Part shown: piece by piece, positions 8,479-18,069 of the stretch
Layout of the letters: the number at the start of each line of letters is the position of its first letter
Position numbering within the stretch: the first letter of the stretch is position 1
Assembly: GCA_964444885.1 (NCBI GenBank)
Contig: CAYUIZ010000004.1
Span: 1-64,000, forward strand
Source of the DNA: CAYRGQ01 sp964444885
GTDB lineage: Bacteria > Bacteroidota > Bacteroidia > Sphingobacteriales > Sphingobacteriaceae
Length of the DNA stretch: 64,000 nucleotides
Direction: 5' to 3'
Notes under the pieces: generated by a model
Databases searched by the model: none
What the model was told of the DNA's origin: nothing
Seen by the model: the letters and a program-made list of their open reading frames with translations, nothing else
Program-made: the position numbers and the translations under genes

Positions 8479-8742
8479 AATGCTAAAGTGTTGAAGGTGA
8501 AACCATGCCCTAAAAGTAAGGAATAGACCTTGAATATCACGAATTATTAAGAAATTGTCCCGCTCAGGACGGTGGCCGTCCGACGGGTAGGAGCTTAACG
8601 AATGTTTTACGTGGAATCGTATCGGGAAATGGATAGGAATCCCGTAATTTGCGCCTTGTTTGATCGCTGGATGGGGCCTGGTACTGTCGTCATTGAAGTG
8701 TGCGGCGAGCCTAGCCCTGCCTCTGTTACACGCCGTTAAATC

Positions 8743-9936
8743 ATGTTGAATTTTTGTAAGCTATTCCGTGTCTTTTCGTTTTTTGCTGTATTCGTTATCT
8801 TGCTCGGGAGTTGTAAGTCGGACGAGCAACGCCGGCTGGAAGCTGAAGCCGAGCGCCAGCGGCAGGACAGCCTGCTGTTAGTGTATGACCAAGCGGATGC
8901 CGACCCCCGGCTCCACGCCTATATGACCCGCCTGCATGAGCGGTCCGGATTTAACGGCAACGTGCTTATCGCCAAAAAAGGCAAGATCTTGTACCAAAAC
9001 ACGTTTGGGTGGGCCAATTACTTGATGCGGGACAGCTTGAAAATAACTTCCCAGTTTGAGCTGGCTTCCGTAAGCAAACCGCTGACAGCCACTGCCGTAT
9101 TGAAATTGTGGGAAGAAGGGAAGCTGTCGCTGGAACAAACCGTAGACGAATTTATTCCCGGTTTTCCCTATCCCAACATCACGGTCAAGCAGTTGCTGAG
9201 CCATCGCTCGGGACTGACCAGCTACATGTATTTCACCGATGGACTTTGGCCCAACAAGCGCAAGGGGATGTCTAACCAAGACGTCATCGACCTGTTTATC
9301 GAGCACAAACCGGCGTTGTACGCCAATCCGGATGTACGCTTCTTCTACAACAATACCAATTACGTGCTGCTGGCTTCCATTGTGGAAGCGGTTGCGGGTG
9401 AATCGTTTGATGTGTACATGCAGGAGGAGATTTTCAAGCCGTTGGGTATGCGCAATACCGCGGTGTATTCCACTGCGGTCTATGAAAAGATACCTACCGA
9501 CGTGATTGGCCATGACCGCGTTTGGCGACGTTCGGTCGTGCAGGATTTTCAAGATGGCCCAATGGGCGACAAAGGCATCTACAGCACCGTGCAGGACCTC
9601 TATCTGTTCGACCGGGCACTGGGCGAGGGCCGCATACTGGCGCAGGCCACGCTTGATTCTGCTTATGTAGGCCGGAGCACGCCGACCAAGCAGGTTTTTA
9701 ATTATGGCTACGGTTGGCGTACCTTTGACAAAGGCAATGACAAGGTCGTGTACCACACGGGATGGTGGCACGGTTTTAGGAGTTTGTATGTTCGGGATTT
9801 GGTGAACGACGTGTCGATCGTATTGCTCACGAATATGGTCAACGCCAGTTTGCTGAACCTCGATGGTCTATATGAGATTTTGGAAATGCCCCTGATCAAG
9901 CAGGCCGGGTATTCGGCCTCAGGCGAACTGCTTTAA
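8743..9936 (+). CDS. Serine hydrolase lipoprotein (beta-lactamase/penicillin-binding fold)
   Basis: A 397-aa lipoprotein: hydrophobic N-terminus and lipobox LLGSC at Cys24, followed by a charged linker (residues 27-48). The catalytic domain has the class C motifs: SxxK as Ser109-Val-Ser-Lys112 in ELASVSKPLTA, a YNNTNY stretch in the place of YxN, and HTGWWHGF for the third motif. This family (Beta-lactamase, PF00144) includes esterases, D-aminopeptidases and DD-peptidases acting outside the cytoplasm; exact substrate cannot be inferred. A small CoA-binding gene follows 47 nt later. No dedicated regulatory site is obvious. Confidence 0.92.
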   Translation: MLNFCKLFRVFSFFAVFVILLGSCKSDEQRRLEAEAERQRQDSLLLVYDQADADPRLHAYMTRLHERSGFNGNVLIAKKGKILYQNTFGWANYLMRDSLKITSQFELASVSKPLTATAVLKLWEEGKLSLEQTVDEFIPGFPYPNITVKQLLSHRSGLTSYMYFTDGLWPNKRKGMSNQDVIDLFIEHKPALYANPDVRFFYNNTNYVLLASIVEAVAGESFDVYMQEEIFKPLGMRNTAVYSTAVYEKIPTDVIGHDRVWRRSVVQDFQDGPMGDKGIYSTVQDLYLFDRALGEGRILAQATLDSAYVGRSTPTKQVFNYGYGWRTFDKGNDKVVYHTGWWHGFRSLYVRDLVNDVSIVLLTNMVNASLLNLDGLYEILEMPLIKQAGYSASGELL

Positions 9937-9983
9937 GCAAGCGGGTATCATGCGGCGAACGCGCCGCAGTAAAGGAAATAGAA

Positions 9984-10346
9984 ATGGGAAAGAAAACGTT
10001 AATTATCGGCGCATCGACGAATCCGGGGCGGTACGCGCACATTGCAGCTCATCGCCTGGTCAATGCGGGCCATGAAATCATCAACATCGGCATTCGACGT
10101 GGCGAAGTTGCCGGACAGCCCATCGAAGAAGTAGGAGCGCCCCACCCCGATGTGGATACGATTACCCTGTACGTTGGGCCGGACCGGCAACCTGCGTATT
10201 ACGATTATATCTTGTCTACCAAGCCCAGCCGGATTATCTTTAATCCCGGCACGGAAAACACCGATTTGGAGCAACTCGCGGAGGAGGCGGGGATAGAAAC
10301 CATACGCGCCTGTACGCTCGTGATGCTGAGTACCGGCCAGTATTAG
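9984..10346 (+). CDS. CoA-binding protein (YccU-like)
   Basis: A 120-aa cytoplasmic protein with the CoA_binding_2 Rossmann-like fold: KTLIIGASTNPGRYAHIAAH at the N-terminus is the nucleotide-binding loop, then PHPDVDTITLYVGP and RIIFNPGTEN. It resembles the N-terminal domain of acyl-CoA synthetase (ADP-forming) but stands alone, as in the YccU family. Role unknown. A perfect 16-bp inverted repeat follows (10443-10478) and probably ends transcription from both this gene and gcvP. Confidence 0.88.
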   Translation: MGKKTLIIGASTNPGRYAHIAAHRLVNAGHEIINIGIRRGEVAGQPIEEVGAPHPDVDTITLYVGPDRQPAYYDYILSTKPSRIIFNPGTENTDLEQLAEEAGIETIRACTLVMLSTGQY

Positions 10347-10442
10347 TGCGATCCTCGCGCTACGCTCATTACCGTGGCCCGTTTTCGCGGTGCAAGCGCG
10401 GATGTAGCACGTTTGGCTATTGGCAAGCCCAATGGAGCGCAC

Positions 10443-10478
10443 AACAAAAATGGCTGCCAATCGGCAGCCATTTTTGTT
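10443..10478. terminator. Bidirectional terminator between CoA-binding gene and gcvP
   Basis: A perfect 16-bp stem (AACAAAAATGGCTGCC at 10443-10458 with GGCAGCCATTTTTGTT at 10463-10478) closes an AATC loop. A- and T-runs flank the GC core on each side, so it can act on both strands, as fits two convergent genes. Confidence 0.9.
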
Positions 10479-10493
10479 GATATGAAACACTGA

Positions 10494-13376
10494 CTAAACC
10501 ATAGGTTCCTCCTCGTATTCGCTGATCGGCGGACAGGAACACACCAACGTGCGGTCTCCGTACGAATCATTAACCCGCGATACCGAAGGCCAGAACTTAA
10601 AGTTGCGCACAAAGCTCAGCGGATAAGCAGCTTCAGCACGCGAATAAGGGTGGTCCCACACGTCCGCACTCACGGCAATCGCCGTATGCGGTGCATTTTT
10701 CAATACGTTGTTTTGCCGGTCGGCGGCACCGTTTTCAACGGCGGCAATTTCCGCGCGTATAGCCAGCAGGGCGTCGCAGAAGCGATCCAGTTCCGCTTTG
10801 GATTCTGATTCCGTCGGCTCGACCATCAGCGTGCCGGCCACGGGGAACGACACCGTTGGCGCATGGAATCCGTAATCCATCAGCCGCTTGGCGATGTCTG
10901 CTACCTCGATGCCGACAGCTTTGAATTCCCGACAATCCAGAATCATTTCGTGTGCACACCACCCATTTTCCCCGGCATATAACACTTTGTAAGGACCTTC
11001 CAGGCGATTTTTTACGTAGTTGGCGTTGAGGATGGCGTATTTCGTGGCGTTGGTCAGCCCTACCGTACCCATCATCGCAATGTATGCGTGTGAAATAAGC
11101 AAGATGGAGGCCGAGCCCCACGGTGCGGCCGAAACCGCAGTTATTCCCTGCGCGCCGCTGATCTCGACAACGGGGTGGTTGGGCAAGAATGGCACGAGGT
11201 GTGCCGCTACGCCGATGGGGCCCATGCCCGGGCCGCCGCCCCCGTGCGGGATGCAGAAGGTTTTGTGCAGGTTGAGGTGGCATACGTCCGCGCCGATCAG
11301 ACCTGGGCTGGTCAGTCCGACTTGTGCGTTCATGTTCGCGCCATCCATGTACACTTGTCCGCCGTGCTCGTGTATAATCTCGCAAATTTCGATGATGGGC
11401 TCTTCGAACACCCCGTGCGTAGACGGGTAGGTTACCATCAGCGACGATAGGTTGTCGGCATGCTGGATGGCTTTTTCCCGCAGGTCGTCCACATCGATGT
11501 TGCCACTCTCGTCGCATTTTACCACCACGACCGTCATACCGGCCATGCTGGCCGAGGCTGGGTTGGTGCCGTGCGCCGAAGCTGGGATCAACACCACGTT
11601 GCGGTGGTGGTCGCCACGGCTTTCGTGGTAAGCGCGGATAACCATCAGGCCCGCATATTCGCCCTGTGCACCCGAGTTGGGCTGGAAGCTCATCTTGGCA
11701 AAGCCCGTGATCTCGGACAGCCAGTCGTCGAGTTCGCCGATAAGCTTGGTGTAACCGCCCGTTTGGTTGGTCGGCGCAAAGGGATGCAGCCCGCCAAACT
11801 CCGGCCAGGTGATGGGAATCATTTCCGTGGTGGCGTTGAGTTTCATCGTGCAGGATCCCAAGGGAATCATGGAGTGGCACAAAGATAGGTCTTTGGCCTC
11901 GAGCGATTTGATGTACCGGAGCATCTCGTGCTCGGAATGGTAACTATTGAACACGGGGTGGGTTAGGTAGTCCGTCGTCCGTTGCAAGGCTTGCGGGATA
12001 ATCGTATCTACCGTCTCTGCAAGTTCGGACAGGTTGGCGTCTTGCAGTGACTTGCCTTTGATTTTGGCAAATACCTTGACCAAGGTTTCAATATCCTGGT
12101 AGGTGGTCGTCTCGTCAATCGAGATGCCAATGGTTTTGTCCTGATAATTGAGATTGATGTTCTGGTTGAGCGCTTCCGCATGCAAGGGGCCTGAGAGGTC
12201 GCCTGCATCGACGCGCAAGGTGTCGAAATAGGTGCTGTTCAGCTGCGCATACCCCAGTGACTGAAGGGCCTGGTCAAGCAGTACCGCCAGGTGATGAATG
12301 CGTTCGGCGATGTTTTTGAGTCCCTTCGGGCCGTGATAGGCTGCGTAGAAGCCGGCCATGATCGCGAGCAGGGCTTGGGCCGTACAGATGTTGGACGAAG
12401 CCTTGTCCCGGCGGATATGCTGTTCGCGGGTTTGCAGGGCCATCCGCAGCGCGTATTTTCCTTCGGCATCGATCGACACGCCAATGATACGTCCGGGGAT
12501 ATTGCGTTTGTACGGCTCTTTCGTTGCGAAATAACCGGCGTGGGGGCCGCCAAACCCCATTGGGATGCCGAAACGCTGACTGCTGCCGACGACCACGTCA
12601 GCACCCCATTCGCCAGGCGACTCCAGCAAGCTTAGGCTGAGCAGGTCTGCAACGGCACAGATGCTCACGCCACGATCGTGGAGGTTCGCCGCGAGTGCTT
12701 TGTAGTCGATGAGTTCGCCGCTGGCCGCAGGGTACTGAACCAACACGCCGAATAACGCGTCGTCGTCCGGTACCTGCCGGATATCGCCCACTTGCAGCTT
12801 AATACCGTAGGATGCGGCGCGCGTTTGCAACACGTCCAGCGTCTGGGGGAATGTATTGTCTGAGACAAAATAGGTGTCGGCATCTTTGTTTTTGCGAATG
12901 CCATATTGCATGAACATGGCTTCGGCTGCTGCCGTCGCTTCGTCAAGCAGGGATGCGTTCGCTACTTCCATGCCCGTCAGGTCGATGACCATCGTCTGGA
13001 AGTTGAGTAGGGCCTGCAGGCGCCCTTGTGCAATTTCGGCTTGGTAGGGGGTGTACTGCGTGTACCATCCTGGGTTTTCGAATACGTTGCGCAGGATAAC
13101 ACCCGGCAAAATGACGTCGTAGTATCCTTGGCCAATATAGGATTTGAATACCTTGTTGCCGTCCGCCATTTGCCTCATTTTCTTGAGGTAGGCAGCTTCG
13201 CTGAGGGCAGGAGGCAGGTTCAAAGCCCGCTTGGCGCGGATTTGGGACGGTACTGTCTGGTCAATCAGCTCGTCGATGGTGGTAATGCCCAGACTTTGCA
13301 GCATTTGTGCCGTGTCGGAGGGGCTGGGGCCGTTGTGGCGATGTTCGAACTTCTCGGAATAATGTATTTTATTCAT
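10494..13376 (-). CDS. gcvP: Glycine dehydrogenase (decarboxylating), P-protein of the glycine cleavage system
   Basis: GcvP (960 aa) is the PLP enzyme that decarboxylates glycine and passes the aminomethyl group to the lipoyl arm of GcvH. It is the single-chain form: an N-terminal half (from HRHNGPS, with YTPYQAEIAQGRLQ and SSQRFGIPMGFGGPHAGYF) and a C-terminal half bearing the PLP lysine in LNLHKTFCIPHGGGGPGMG. Length is typical of the homodimeric alpha-2 type. gcvT and gcvH are not adjacent. A terminator for the upstream acnA lies in the gap (13565-13601). Confidence 0.98.
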   Translation of the reverse strand: MNKIHYSEKFEHRHNGPSPSDTAQMLQSLGITTIDELIDQTVPSQIRAKRALNLPPALSEAAYLKKMRQMADGNKVFKSYIGQGYYDVILPGVILRNVFENPGWYTQYTPYQAEIAQGRLQALLNFQTMVIDLTGMEVANASLLDEATAAAEAMFMQYGIRKNKDADTYFVSDNTFPQTLDVLQTRAASYGIKLQVGDIRQVPDDDALFGVLVQYPAASGELIDYKALAANLHDRGVSICAVADLLSLSLLESPGEWGADVVVGSSQRFGIPMGFGGPHAGYFATKEPYKRNIPGRIIGVSIDAEGKYALRMALQTREQHIRRDKASSNICTAQALLAIMAGFYAAYHGPKGLKNIAERIHHLAVLLDQALQSLGYAQLNSTYFDTLRVDAGDLSGPLHAEALNQNINLNYQDKTIGISIDETTTYQDIETLVKVFAKIKGKSLQDANLSELAETVDTIIPQALQRTTDYLTHPVFNSYHSEHEMLRYIKSLEAKDLSLCHSMIPLGSCTMKLNATTEMIPITWPEFGGLHPFAPTNQTGGYTKLIGELDDWLSEITGFAKMSFQPNSGAQGEYAGLMVIRAYHESRGDHHRNVVLIPASAHGTNPASASMAGMTVVVVKCDESGNIDVDDLREKAIQHADNLSSLMVTYPSTHGVFEEPIIEICEIIHEHGGQVYMDGANMNAQVGLTSPGLIGADVCHLNLHKTFCIPHGGGGPGMGPIGVAAHLVPFLPNHPVVEISGAQGITAVSAAPWGSASILLISHAYIAMMGTVGLTNATKYAILNANYVKNRLEGPYKVLYAGENGWCAHEMILDCREFKAVGIEVADIAKRLMDYGFHAPTVSFPVAGTLMVEPTESESKAELDRFCDALLAIRAEIAAVENGAADRQNNVLKNAPHTAIAVSADVWDHPYSRAEAAYPLSFVRNFKFWPSVSRVNDSYGDRTLVCSCPPISEYEEEPMV

Positions 13377-13564
13377 GGGTTAAAAAGCTGTTATCCGTCC
13401 CTTTCTTCCGGCAGCGGCCACCTGTGGCGTGTGGCTTCATGTCAGCAAGCAAACGGGTTGTTTTGCGGGAGCAAAGGTACGGCTTTTTTTGTAGGAAATA
13501 AAGTTGTGGGCGCGGCACGACGGGGCCGCGGCTCCCGAAAGTGATACGCAATCGATGGCATAAA

Positions 13565-13601
13565 AAAAGCCTGTGGTAGCCATCGGCTGCCACAGGCTTT
13601 T
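13565..13601 (-). terminator. Rho-independent terminator of acnA
   Basis: A 17-bp stem with one G-U pair (13565-13581 with 13585-13601) closes an ATC loop. Read on the minus strand it ends in a run of T, just after the acnA stop at 13623. Confidence 0.88.
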
Positions 13602-13622
13602 GCTTAGGCGGTAGGCATGACC

Positions 13623-16346
13623 CTATTTTTTCAAAAAGCCACGCAGTACGTAGTTCAGAATGCCGCCGTGGCGATAATATTCGATCTCAATAGCCGAATC
13701 AAAACGGGCTTTGGATTGAAACGTAATGATTTCCCCCGTTTGTTTGCGGGCGGTGACGGTCAGCAGCTTGTTTGGCTTCAGATTTTCGGCAATGCCGTTA
13801 ATCTCGAAAGTCTCCGTTCCGTCTAGGCCGAGCGATGCGGCGTTTTCTCCCTCGGGGAATACCATGGGCACGATGCCCATGCCCACCAGGTTGCTGCGGT
13901 GGATACGCTCGAAGCTTTCCGCGATAACGGCTTTGATGCCCATGAGGTTGGCGCCTTTGGCGGCCCAGTCGCGCGAGGAGCCGCTACCGTACTCCTTGCC
14001 AGCCAATACCACGAGGGGGGTGTTTGTTTCGGCATATTTCGTGGCCGCATCAAACACCAGCATCGTTTCGCCGGTAGGCAGGTGCGTCGTGTAGCCCCCT
14101 TCTTTGTCCGTGATCCGGTTGCGGATGCGGACGTTGGCAAAGGTGCCACGCATCATCACTTCGTGGTTGCCCCGGCGTGAGCCGTACGAGTTGAAATCCT
14201 TATAAGCGACGCCCTTTTCCATGAGGTAGGTGCCGGCAGCGGATTCTGGACGGAACGATCCTGCCGGAGAAATGTGGTCCGTCGTTACCGAATCGCCAAG
14301 ATACAGCAACACCCGCGCGCCGTGGATGTCCGCCGGTGCTTCGGGCACGTCGCTGATGTTCTGGAAGAAGGGGGCTTCCTGTACGTACGTAGAATCGGGG
14401 TTCCATTCAAAGGTCTGTCCCTCGGGCGCTCGTAGGTTCTTCCATTCGTCGTCGCCGTCAAAGATGACGTCATACACGTTCTTAAAGTCCTCTACCCGCA
14501 TGCACGCCGTGATCGTGTCGGCGATTTCCTGCTGGCTCGGCCAGATATCCTTGAGGTAAACGGGATTGCCGTTGGGGTCGTAGTCAAGCGGGTCGTTAAT
14601 CAGGTCGATGTCCACGCGTCCCACGAGTGCATAGGCCACAACCAACATGGGTGACATGAGGAAGTTCATTTTGACTTGCGAATGCACGCGTGCTTCGAAG
14701 TTCCGGTTGCCGGACAGTACCGACGCAACCACCAGGTCGCCCTTGTCGACCGCTTCCGCGATGTGCGGGGGCAAGGGACCGCTGTTGCCGATACAGGACG
14801 TACAGCCGTATCCCACCGTATGGAAGCGCAGGGCTTCCAAGTCTTCCAGTAGGTTGGCGCGTTTGAGGTACTCGGTGACGACTTTGGAACCAGGCGCCAA
14901 GCTCGTCTTCACCCACGACTTCGACCGCAATCCGCGCGCCACGGCTTTGCGGGCGACCAGCCCCGCGCCCACCATCACGGCGGGATTGGAGGTGTTCGTA
15001 CAGCTGGTGATCGCCGCAATGACGATGCTGCCGTCGCCCAGCAGGTATTCTTTGTTTTTGGATTTGATCCGCACCGTGCGGATGTCTTCGCGTTCGACGG
15101 ATACGTGGGTGTTGCGTTCTAGCTGTTCATAGATGAACGTCGACCCCGAACCGCCTTCGGCCAGCCAGGCAGACTCCTGCCGGTCCCGCACGGGCACATA
15201 AGTCCGGTTGTATTCCTCTTCAATCAGCTCCGAAAACTTGGGGGCCAAATCTTTGACTAATATTTTATCCTGGGGGCGCTTAGGACCCGACAAGGTAGGT
15301 TCCAGCGTGTCAAGGCTAAGTTCGACGACGTCGGTGTATTCAATCTCTTCGTTGCCGGTGCGCCACAGCAGGTTTTCTTTGCAGTATTCCTCTACGAGGC
15401 TGATCTGCTCTTCCGACCGGTTGGTGCGCCGCATGTATTCGAGCGTCTGCCCATCCACCGGGAAGTAGGTAACCGTACAGCCAAACTCAGGCGACATGTT
15501 TGAAATCGTTGCGCGGTCGGTGACGGAAAGATGGTCGAGGGCATCGCCGAATACTTCGACGAATTTATTGACAACGCCGTAATCGCGCAGGAGCTTCGTT
15601 ATGGACAGCACCATGTCGGTGGCGGTACAGCCGGCAGGGATCCTTCCGGTGAGTTTGAGCCCGATGACTTGCGGACACGTGAAATAGATCGGCTGTCCGA
15701 GCATGGCGGCCTCCGCTTCGATGCCACCGACACCCCAGCCGATTACCCCGATACCGTTGACCATCGGCGTGTGGGAGTCCGTACCCACTAAGGTGTCCGG
15801 GAACGCCCAGCCATCGCGGGCAATGACGCCTTGGGCCAGGTATTCGAGGTTGACTTGGTGGCAAATGCCCATGCCAGGCGGCACGACGGTGAAGTTGTCC
15901 ATCGCGGCTTGGCCCCATTTCAGGAGTTCATACCGTTCCGCGTTGCGCTCGTATTCCATGGCTACGTTGTGCTGGTAGGCGTAGTTCGTCCCGAAGTTGT
16001 CCACCTGTACCGAGTGGTCGATAACGAGGTCGACGGGAATGGCCGGGTTTATCTTCGAGCCGTCGCCGCCTTTACGGATTACTTCGGCACGGATGGAAGC
16101 CATGTCTACTACGGCCGGCACACCTGTAAAATCCTGCATCAGCACCCGGGCGGGCTTGAACGGTATTTCCCGATCCTGACCTTTCGGATCCCAGTTTGCT
16201 AAGGTTTCGAAGTGTTCGTCCGTGACGGCGAACCCATCGTGGTTGCGCACGACGTTTTCCAATAAAATACGGATGGAGAAAGGCAGTTTCGTAATGTCTT
16301 TTCCCTTCGCTTCCAGTTCTTTGAGGGAGGCAATTTTATAGTCCAT
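13623..16346 (-). CDS. acnA: Aconitate hydratase A
   Basis: AcnA (907 aa) interconverts citrate and isocitrate in the TCA cycle, in the cytoplasm. The [4Fe-4S] ligands are visible: one Cys in TSCTNTSNPAVM and two in GYGCTSCIGNSG. The N-terminal marker RVLMQDFTGVPAVVDMA and the C-terminal swivel motif LAGKEYGSGSSRDWAAKG are both intact. It is of the AcnA/IRP1 type, not AcnB. An in-frame TAA lies 30 nt upstream of the ATG at 16346, so this start is the first available. It has its own terminator and follows the DUF4112 gene (45-nt gap, same strand). Confidence 0.98.
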   Translation of the reverse strand: MDYKIASLKELEAKGKDITKLPFSIRILLENVVRNHDGFAVTDEHFETLANWDPKGQDREIPFKPARVLMQDFTGVPAVVDMASIRAEVIRKGGDGSKINPAIPVDLVIDHSVQVDNFGTNYAYQHNVAMEYERNAERYELLKWGQAAMDNFTVVPPGMGICHQVNLEYLAQGVIARDGWAFPDTLVGTDSHTPMVNGIGVIGWGVGGIEAEAAMLGQPIYFTCPQVIGLKLTGRIPAGCTATDMVLSITKLLRDYGVVNKFVEVFGDALDHLSVTDRATISNMSPEFGCTVTYFPVDGQTLEYMRRTNRSEEQISLVEEYCKENLLWRTGNEEIEYTDVVELSLDTLEPTLSGPKRPQDKILVKDLAPKFSELIEEEYNRTYVPVRDRQESAWLAEGGSGSTFIYEQLERNTHVSVEREDIRTVRIKSKNKEYLLGDGSIVIAAITSCTNTSNPAVMVGAGLVARKAVARGLRSKSWVKTSLAPGSKVVTEYLKRANLLEDLEALRFHTVGYGCTSCIGNSGPLPPHIAEAVDKGDLVVASVLSGNRNFEARVHSQVKMNFLMSPMLVVAYALVGRVDIDLINDPLDYDPNGNPVYLKDIWPSQQEIADTITACMRVEDFKNVYDVIFDGDDEWKNLRAPEGQTFEWNPDSTYVQEAPFFQNISDVPEAPADIHGARVLLYLGDSVTTDHISPAGSFRPESAAGTYLMEKGVAYKDFNSYGSRRGNHEVMMRGTFANVRIRNRITDKEGGYTTHLPTGETMLVFDAATKYAETNTPLVVLAGKEYGSGSSRDWAAKGANLMGIKAVIAESFERIHRSNLVGMGIVPMVFPEGENAASLGLDGTETFEINGIAENLKPNKLLTVTARKQTGEIITFQSKARFDSAIEIEYYRHGGILNYVLRGFLKK

Positions 16347-16391
16347 ACGGTTAAATTTGTCTGTTTGTCGTTTTTATTTTAAGGCAGTTGG

Positions 16392-16877
16392 TTACACAAT
16401 GTTAATGAACCACATGAACCCCTTCCATAGGATGTAGAGGAAAAGGGCGGTCAACACGAGGAAACCGACCAAGACGATGGCCAGGATGTCGTTTCCCCTG
16501 CCTTGGTGTTTCCCCTCATAATAAAACTCACGAAGCAAGATAATGTTTTTTTTGTTGGCTTTAAAGAAGAAATCGAAAACATTGCCGATAACGGGTATGG
16601 CGCCGATGGTCAAATCCACCAAGATAATGATCAGCATAAGCATGACCAGCTTGCGGCTGGCCCCGTTTCGCCACATGACGTAAACCAACACAAACGACAC
16701 GGCAAAACCGATGATGTCGCCGAGAAACGGCACGAGGTTAATCAGGGGATCAAGGCCGAAGCGGAACTGGGTGCCGGGCACACGGAATTTGTCGTCCATG
16801 AGCCAAGACACGCGCGCGACCCATGCGTAGTCTTTTTCCAGGCGCTGGTATTTTTGCTGAACCGGATCCAAATTCAT
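16392..16877 (-). CDS. DUF4112 domain-containing membrane protein
   Basis: A 161-aa protein with the DUF4112 signature: FRFGLDPLINLVPFLGDIIG followed by hydrophobic helices (FAVSFVLVYVMW, LVMLMLIIILVDL, then a C-terminal helix ending WFINIV). The conserved LDPL..PxxGD pattern is at about residues 38-53. It should lie in the inner membrane. Function unknown. It is 45 nt upstream of acnA, same strand. Confidence 0.88.
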   Translation of the reverse strand: MNLDPVQQKYQRLEKDYAWVARVSWLMDDKFRVPGTQFRFGLDPLINLVPFLGDIIGFAVSFVLVYVMWRNGASRKLVMLMLIIILVDLTIGAIPVIGNVFDFFFKANKKNIILLREFYYEGKHQGRGNDILAIVLVGFLVLTALFLYILWKGFMWFINIV

Positions 16878-16992
16878 TCGTGTTTGTTCGCTAATTTAGG
16901 GAAATAAACCGAATGGTTATATGGGGTATGAATTTTAGGGCGGTACGCTAAGCGGGCTTCCCACGGCGGTTTTCAGGCGGCAGAAAAAATAA

Positions 16993-17025
16993 TTTGCGTG
17001 TTTTAGATTTTTATCTATACCTTTG
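16993..17025 (+). promoter_or_regulatory. Bacteroidota-type promoter of the cold-shock gene
   Basis: TTTG at 16993-16996 and TACCTTTG at 17018-17025 match the -33 (TTTG) and -7 (TAnnTTTG) consensus of the phylum's main sigma factor exactly, with 21 nt between them. Transcription would begin near 17032, leaving an AT-rich leader of about 20 nt before the ATG at 17052. Confidence 0.85.
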
Positions 17026-17051
17026 TTATTTAACAAATTATATTTAATACA

Positions 17052-17243
17052 ATGCAAGAAGGTGTAGTAAAATTCTTCAATGAAACCAAAGGCTTCGGTT
17101 TCATCGTTCCAAACTCCGGAGAAAGCGAAATCTTTGTCCACTCATCAGGTCTTATCGACAAAATCCGTGAGAACGACAACGTTTCTTACGACGTCGAGCA
17201 AGGACGTAAAGGTCTAAATGCGGTAAATGTTAAGGTAATCTAA
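17052..17243 (+). CDS. Cold-shock family RNA-binding protein
   Basis: A 63-aa single cold-shock domain protein (OB fold) that binds single-stranded RNA or DNA in the cytoplasm. Both nucleic-acid motifs are present: RNP1 as KGFGFIV and RNP2 as EIFVHSS. The length is typical of the CspA family in Bacteroidota. It has a textbook promoter (16993-17025) and its own terminator (17272-17302), so it is a single-gene transcription unit with probably high expression. It cannot be assigned to a specific Csp paralogue. Confidence 0.97.
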   Translation: MQEGVVKFFNETKGFGFIVPNSGESEIFVHSSGLIDKIRENDNVSYDVEQGRKGLNAVNVKVI

Positions 17244-17271
17244 GATTACGTCAAATATATTTATTGTATGC

Positions 17272-17302
17272 AGCCGCTTCGTGTAAACGAGGCGGCTTTT
17301 TT
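17272..17302 (+). terminator. Terminator of the cold-shock gene
   Basis: An 11-bp stem (AGCCGCTTCGT with ACGAGGCGGCT, one G-U) around a GTAA loop is followed by T6. Confidence 0.92.
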
Positions 17303-17343
17303 GTGGCCGGCGGAATTCGGGTGCCTTAGCCCCGGCGTTTGCG

Positions 17344-18066
17344 TCAGGCGAGCAGCTCTTCGAGGATTGGCAGTGATTTGAGCTCGCCGAGGCCGTCCAC
17401 GTGCAGTTGGTAAAACAGCACGATCTTGTGCAGCAGCGCGCGGCGTTCGGCGGCAGGCATGCGGAGGGTATGCGTCGACTCCATGGGCAAGCTGGCCAGC
17501 TGCGACAGGCGCGAGGCGTGGGGTTCTTCGATAAACATGGGATGGGGCGGGCGGTGCGTCCGGAATATGCCTTCGTAGAGGTCAAAGTAGGATTGGCCGG
17601 GGCGCTGGGCGGTGGGGTGAAATCCTAAAAAGCGCGTTAGCCGCATCAGGAAGTGCAGGTGAAAGCCGGCGGGCATCTCGTCCGTCACGTCCAGCCAGCT
17701 CACGGCGTGGAAAACAAAATCGAAGAGGGATTCGTCGGGGCCTTGCTGGCGCAGGCATTTGTACAATACTTCATTGAGGAAGATGGCGACCGTGCTTTTC
17801 CGGATGTCGTAGGGGATGGATAGGAAGACGGGTGCCACCCGCGCCTCGGATATGCGGTGCAGGCTTTGGTTCTCGCGGTACGAGGACACAATTTCCACTA
17901 AGTGCATGGGCCGCAGCACCGATGCACGGATTTTCGCCTTCGGTTTTAGTGCGCCGTTGACGAGATACGACTGCAATCCGAACTTTTTCGTGAAAGCTTG
18001 TACAATCAGGCTGCTGTCGCCATAATTCGTTTGCTTAAGGATGATCGCGGGTGTCTGGTGGACCAT
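17344..18066 (-). CDS. recO: DNA repair protein RecO
   Basis: RecO (240 aa) loads RecA onto SSB-coated DNA with RecR in the RecFOR pathway. The N-terminal OB-fold region reads TPAIILKQTNYGDSSLIVQA, typical for Bacteroidota RecO, and the rest is the helical C-terminal domain including ELLA at the end. The length is normal. It is the last gene of a tight cluster: dgkA ends 3 nt upstream, and dgkA overlaps the 77-aa gene before it. Confidence 0.93.
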   Translation of the reverse strand: MVHQTPAIILKQTNYGDSSLIVQAFTKKFGLQSYLVNGALKPKAKIRASVLRPMHLVEIVSSYRENQSLHRISEARVAPVFLSIPYDIRKSTVAIFLNEVLYKCLRQQGPDESLFDFVFHAVSWLDVTDEMPAGFHLHFLMRLTRFLGFHPTAQRPGQSYFDLYEGIFRTHRPPHPMFIEEPHASRLSQLASLPMESTHTLRMPAAERRALLHKIVLFYQLHVDGLGELKSLPILEELLA

Positions 18067-18069
18067 GGG

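Noticed and set aside
10735..11880. 381-codon frame inside gcvP
   Set aside because: Alternative frame of gcvP; repetitive Arg/His/Pro content typical of shadow translation.
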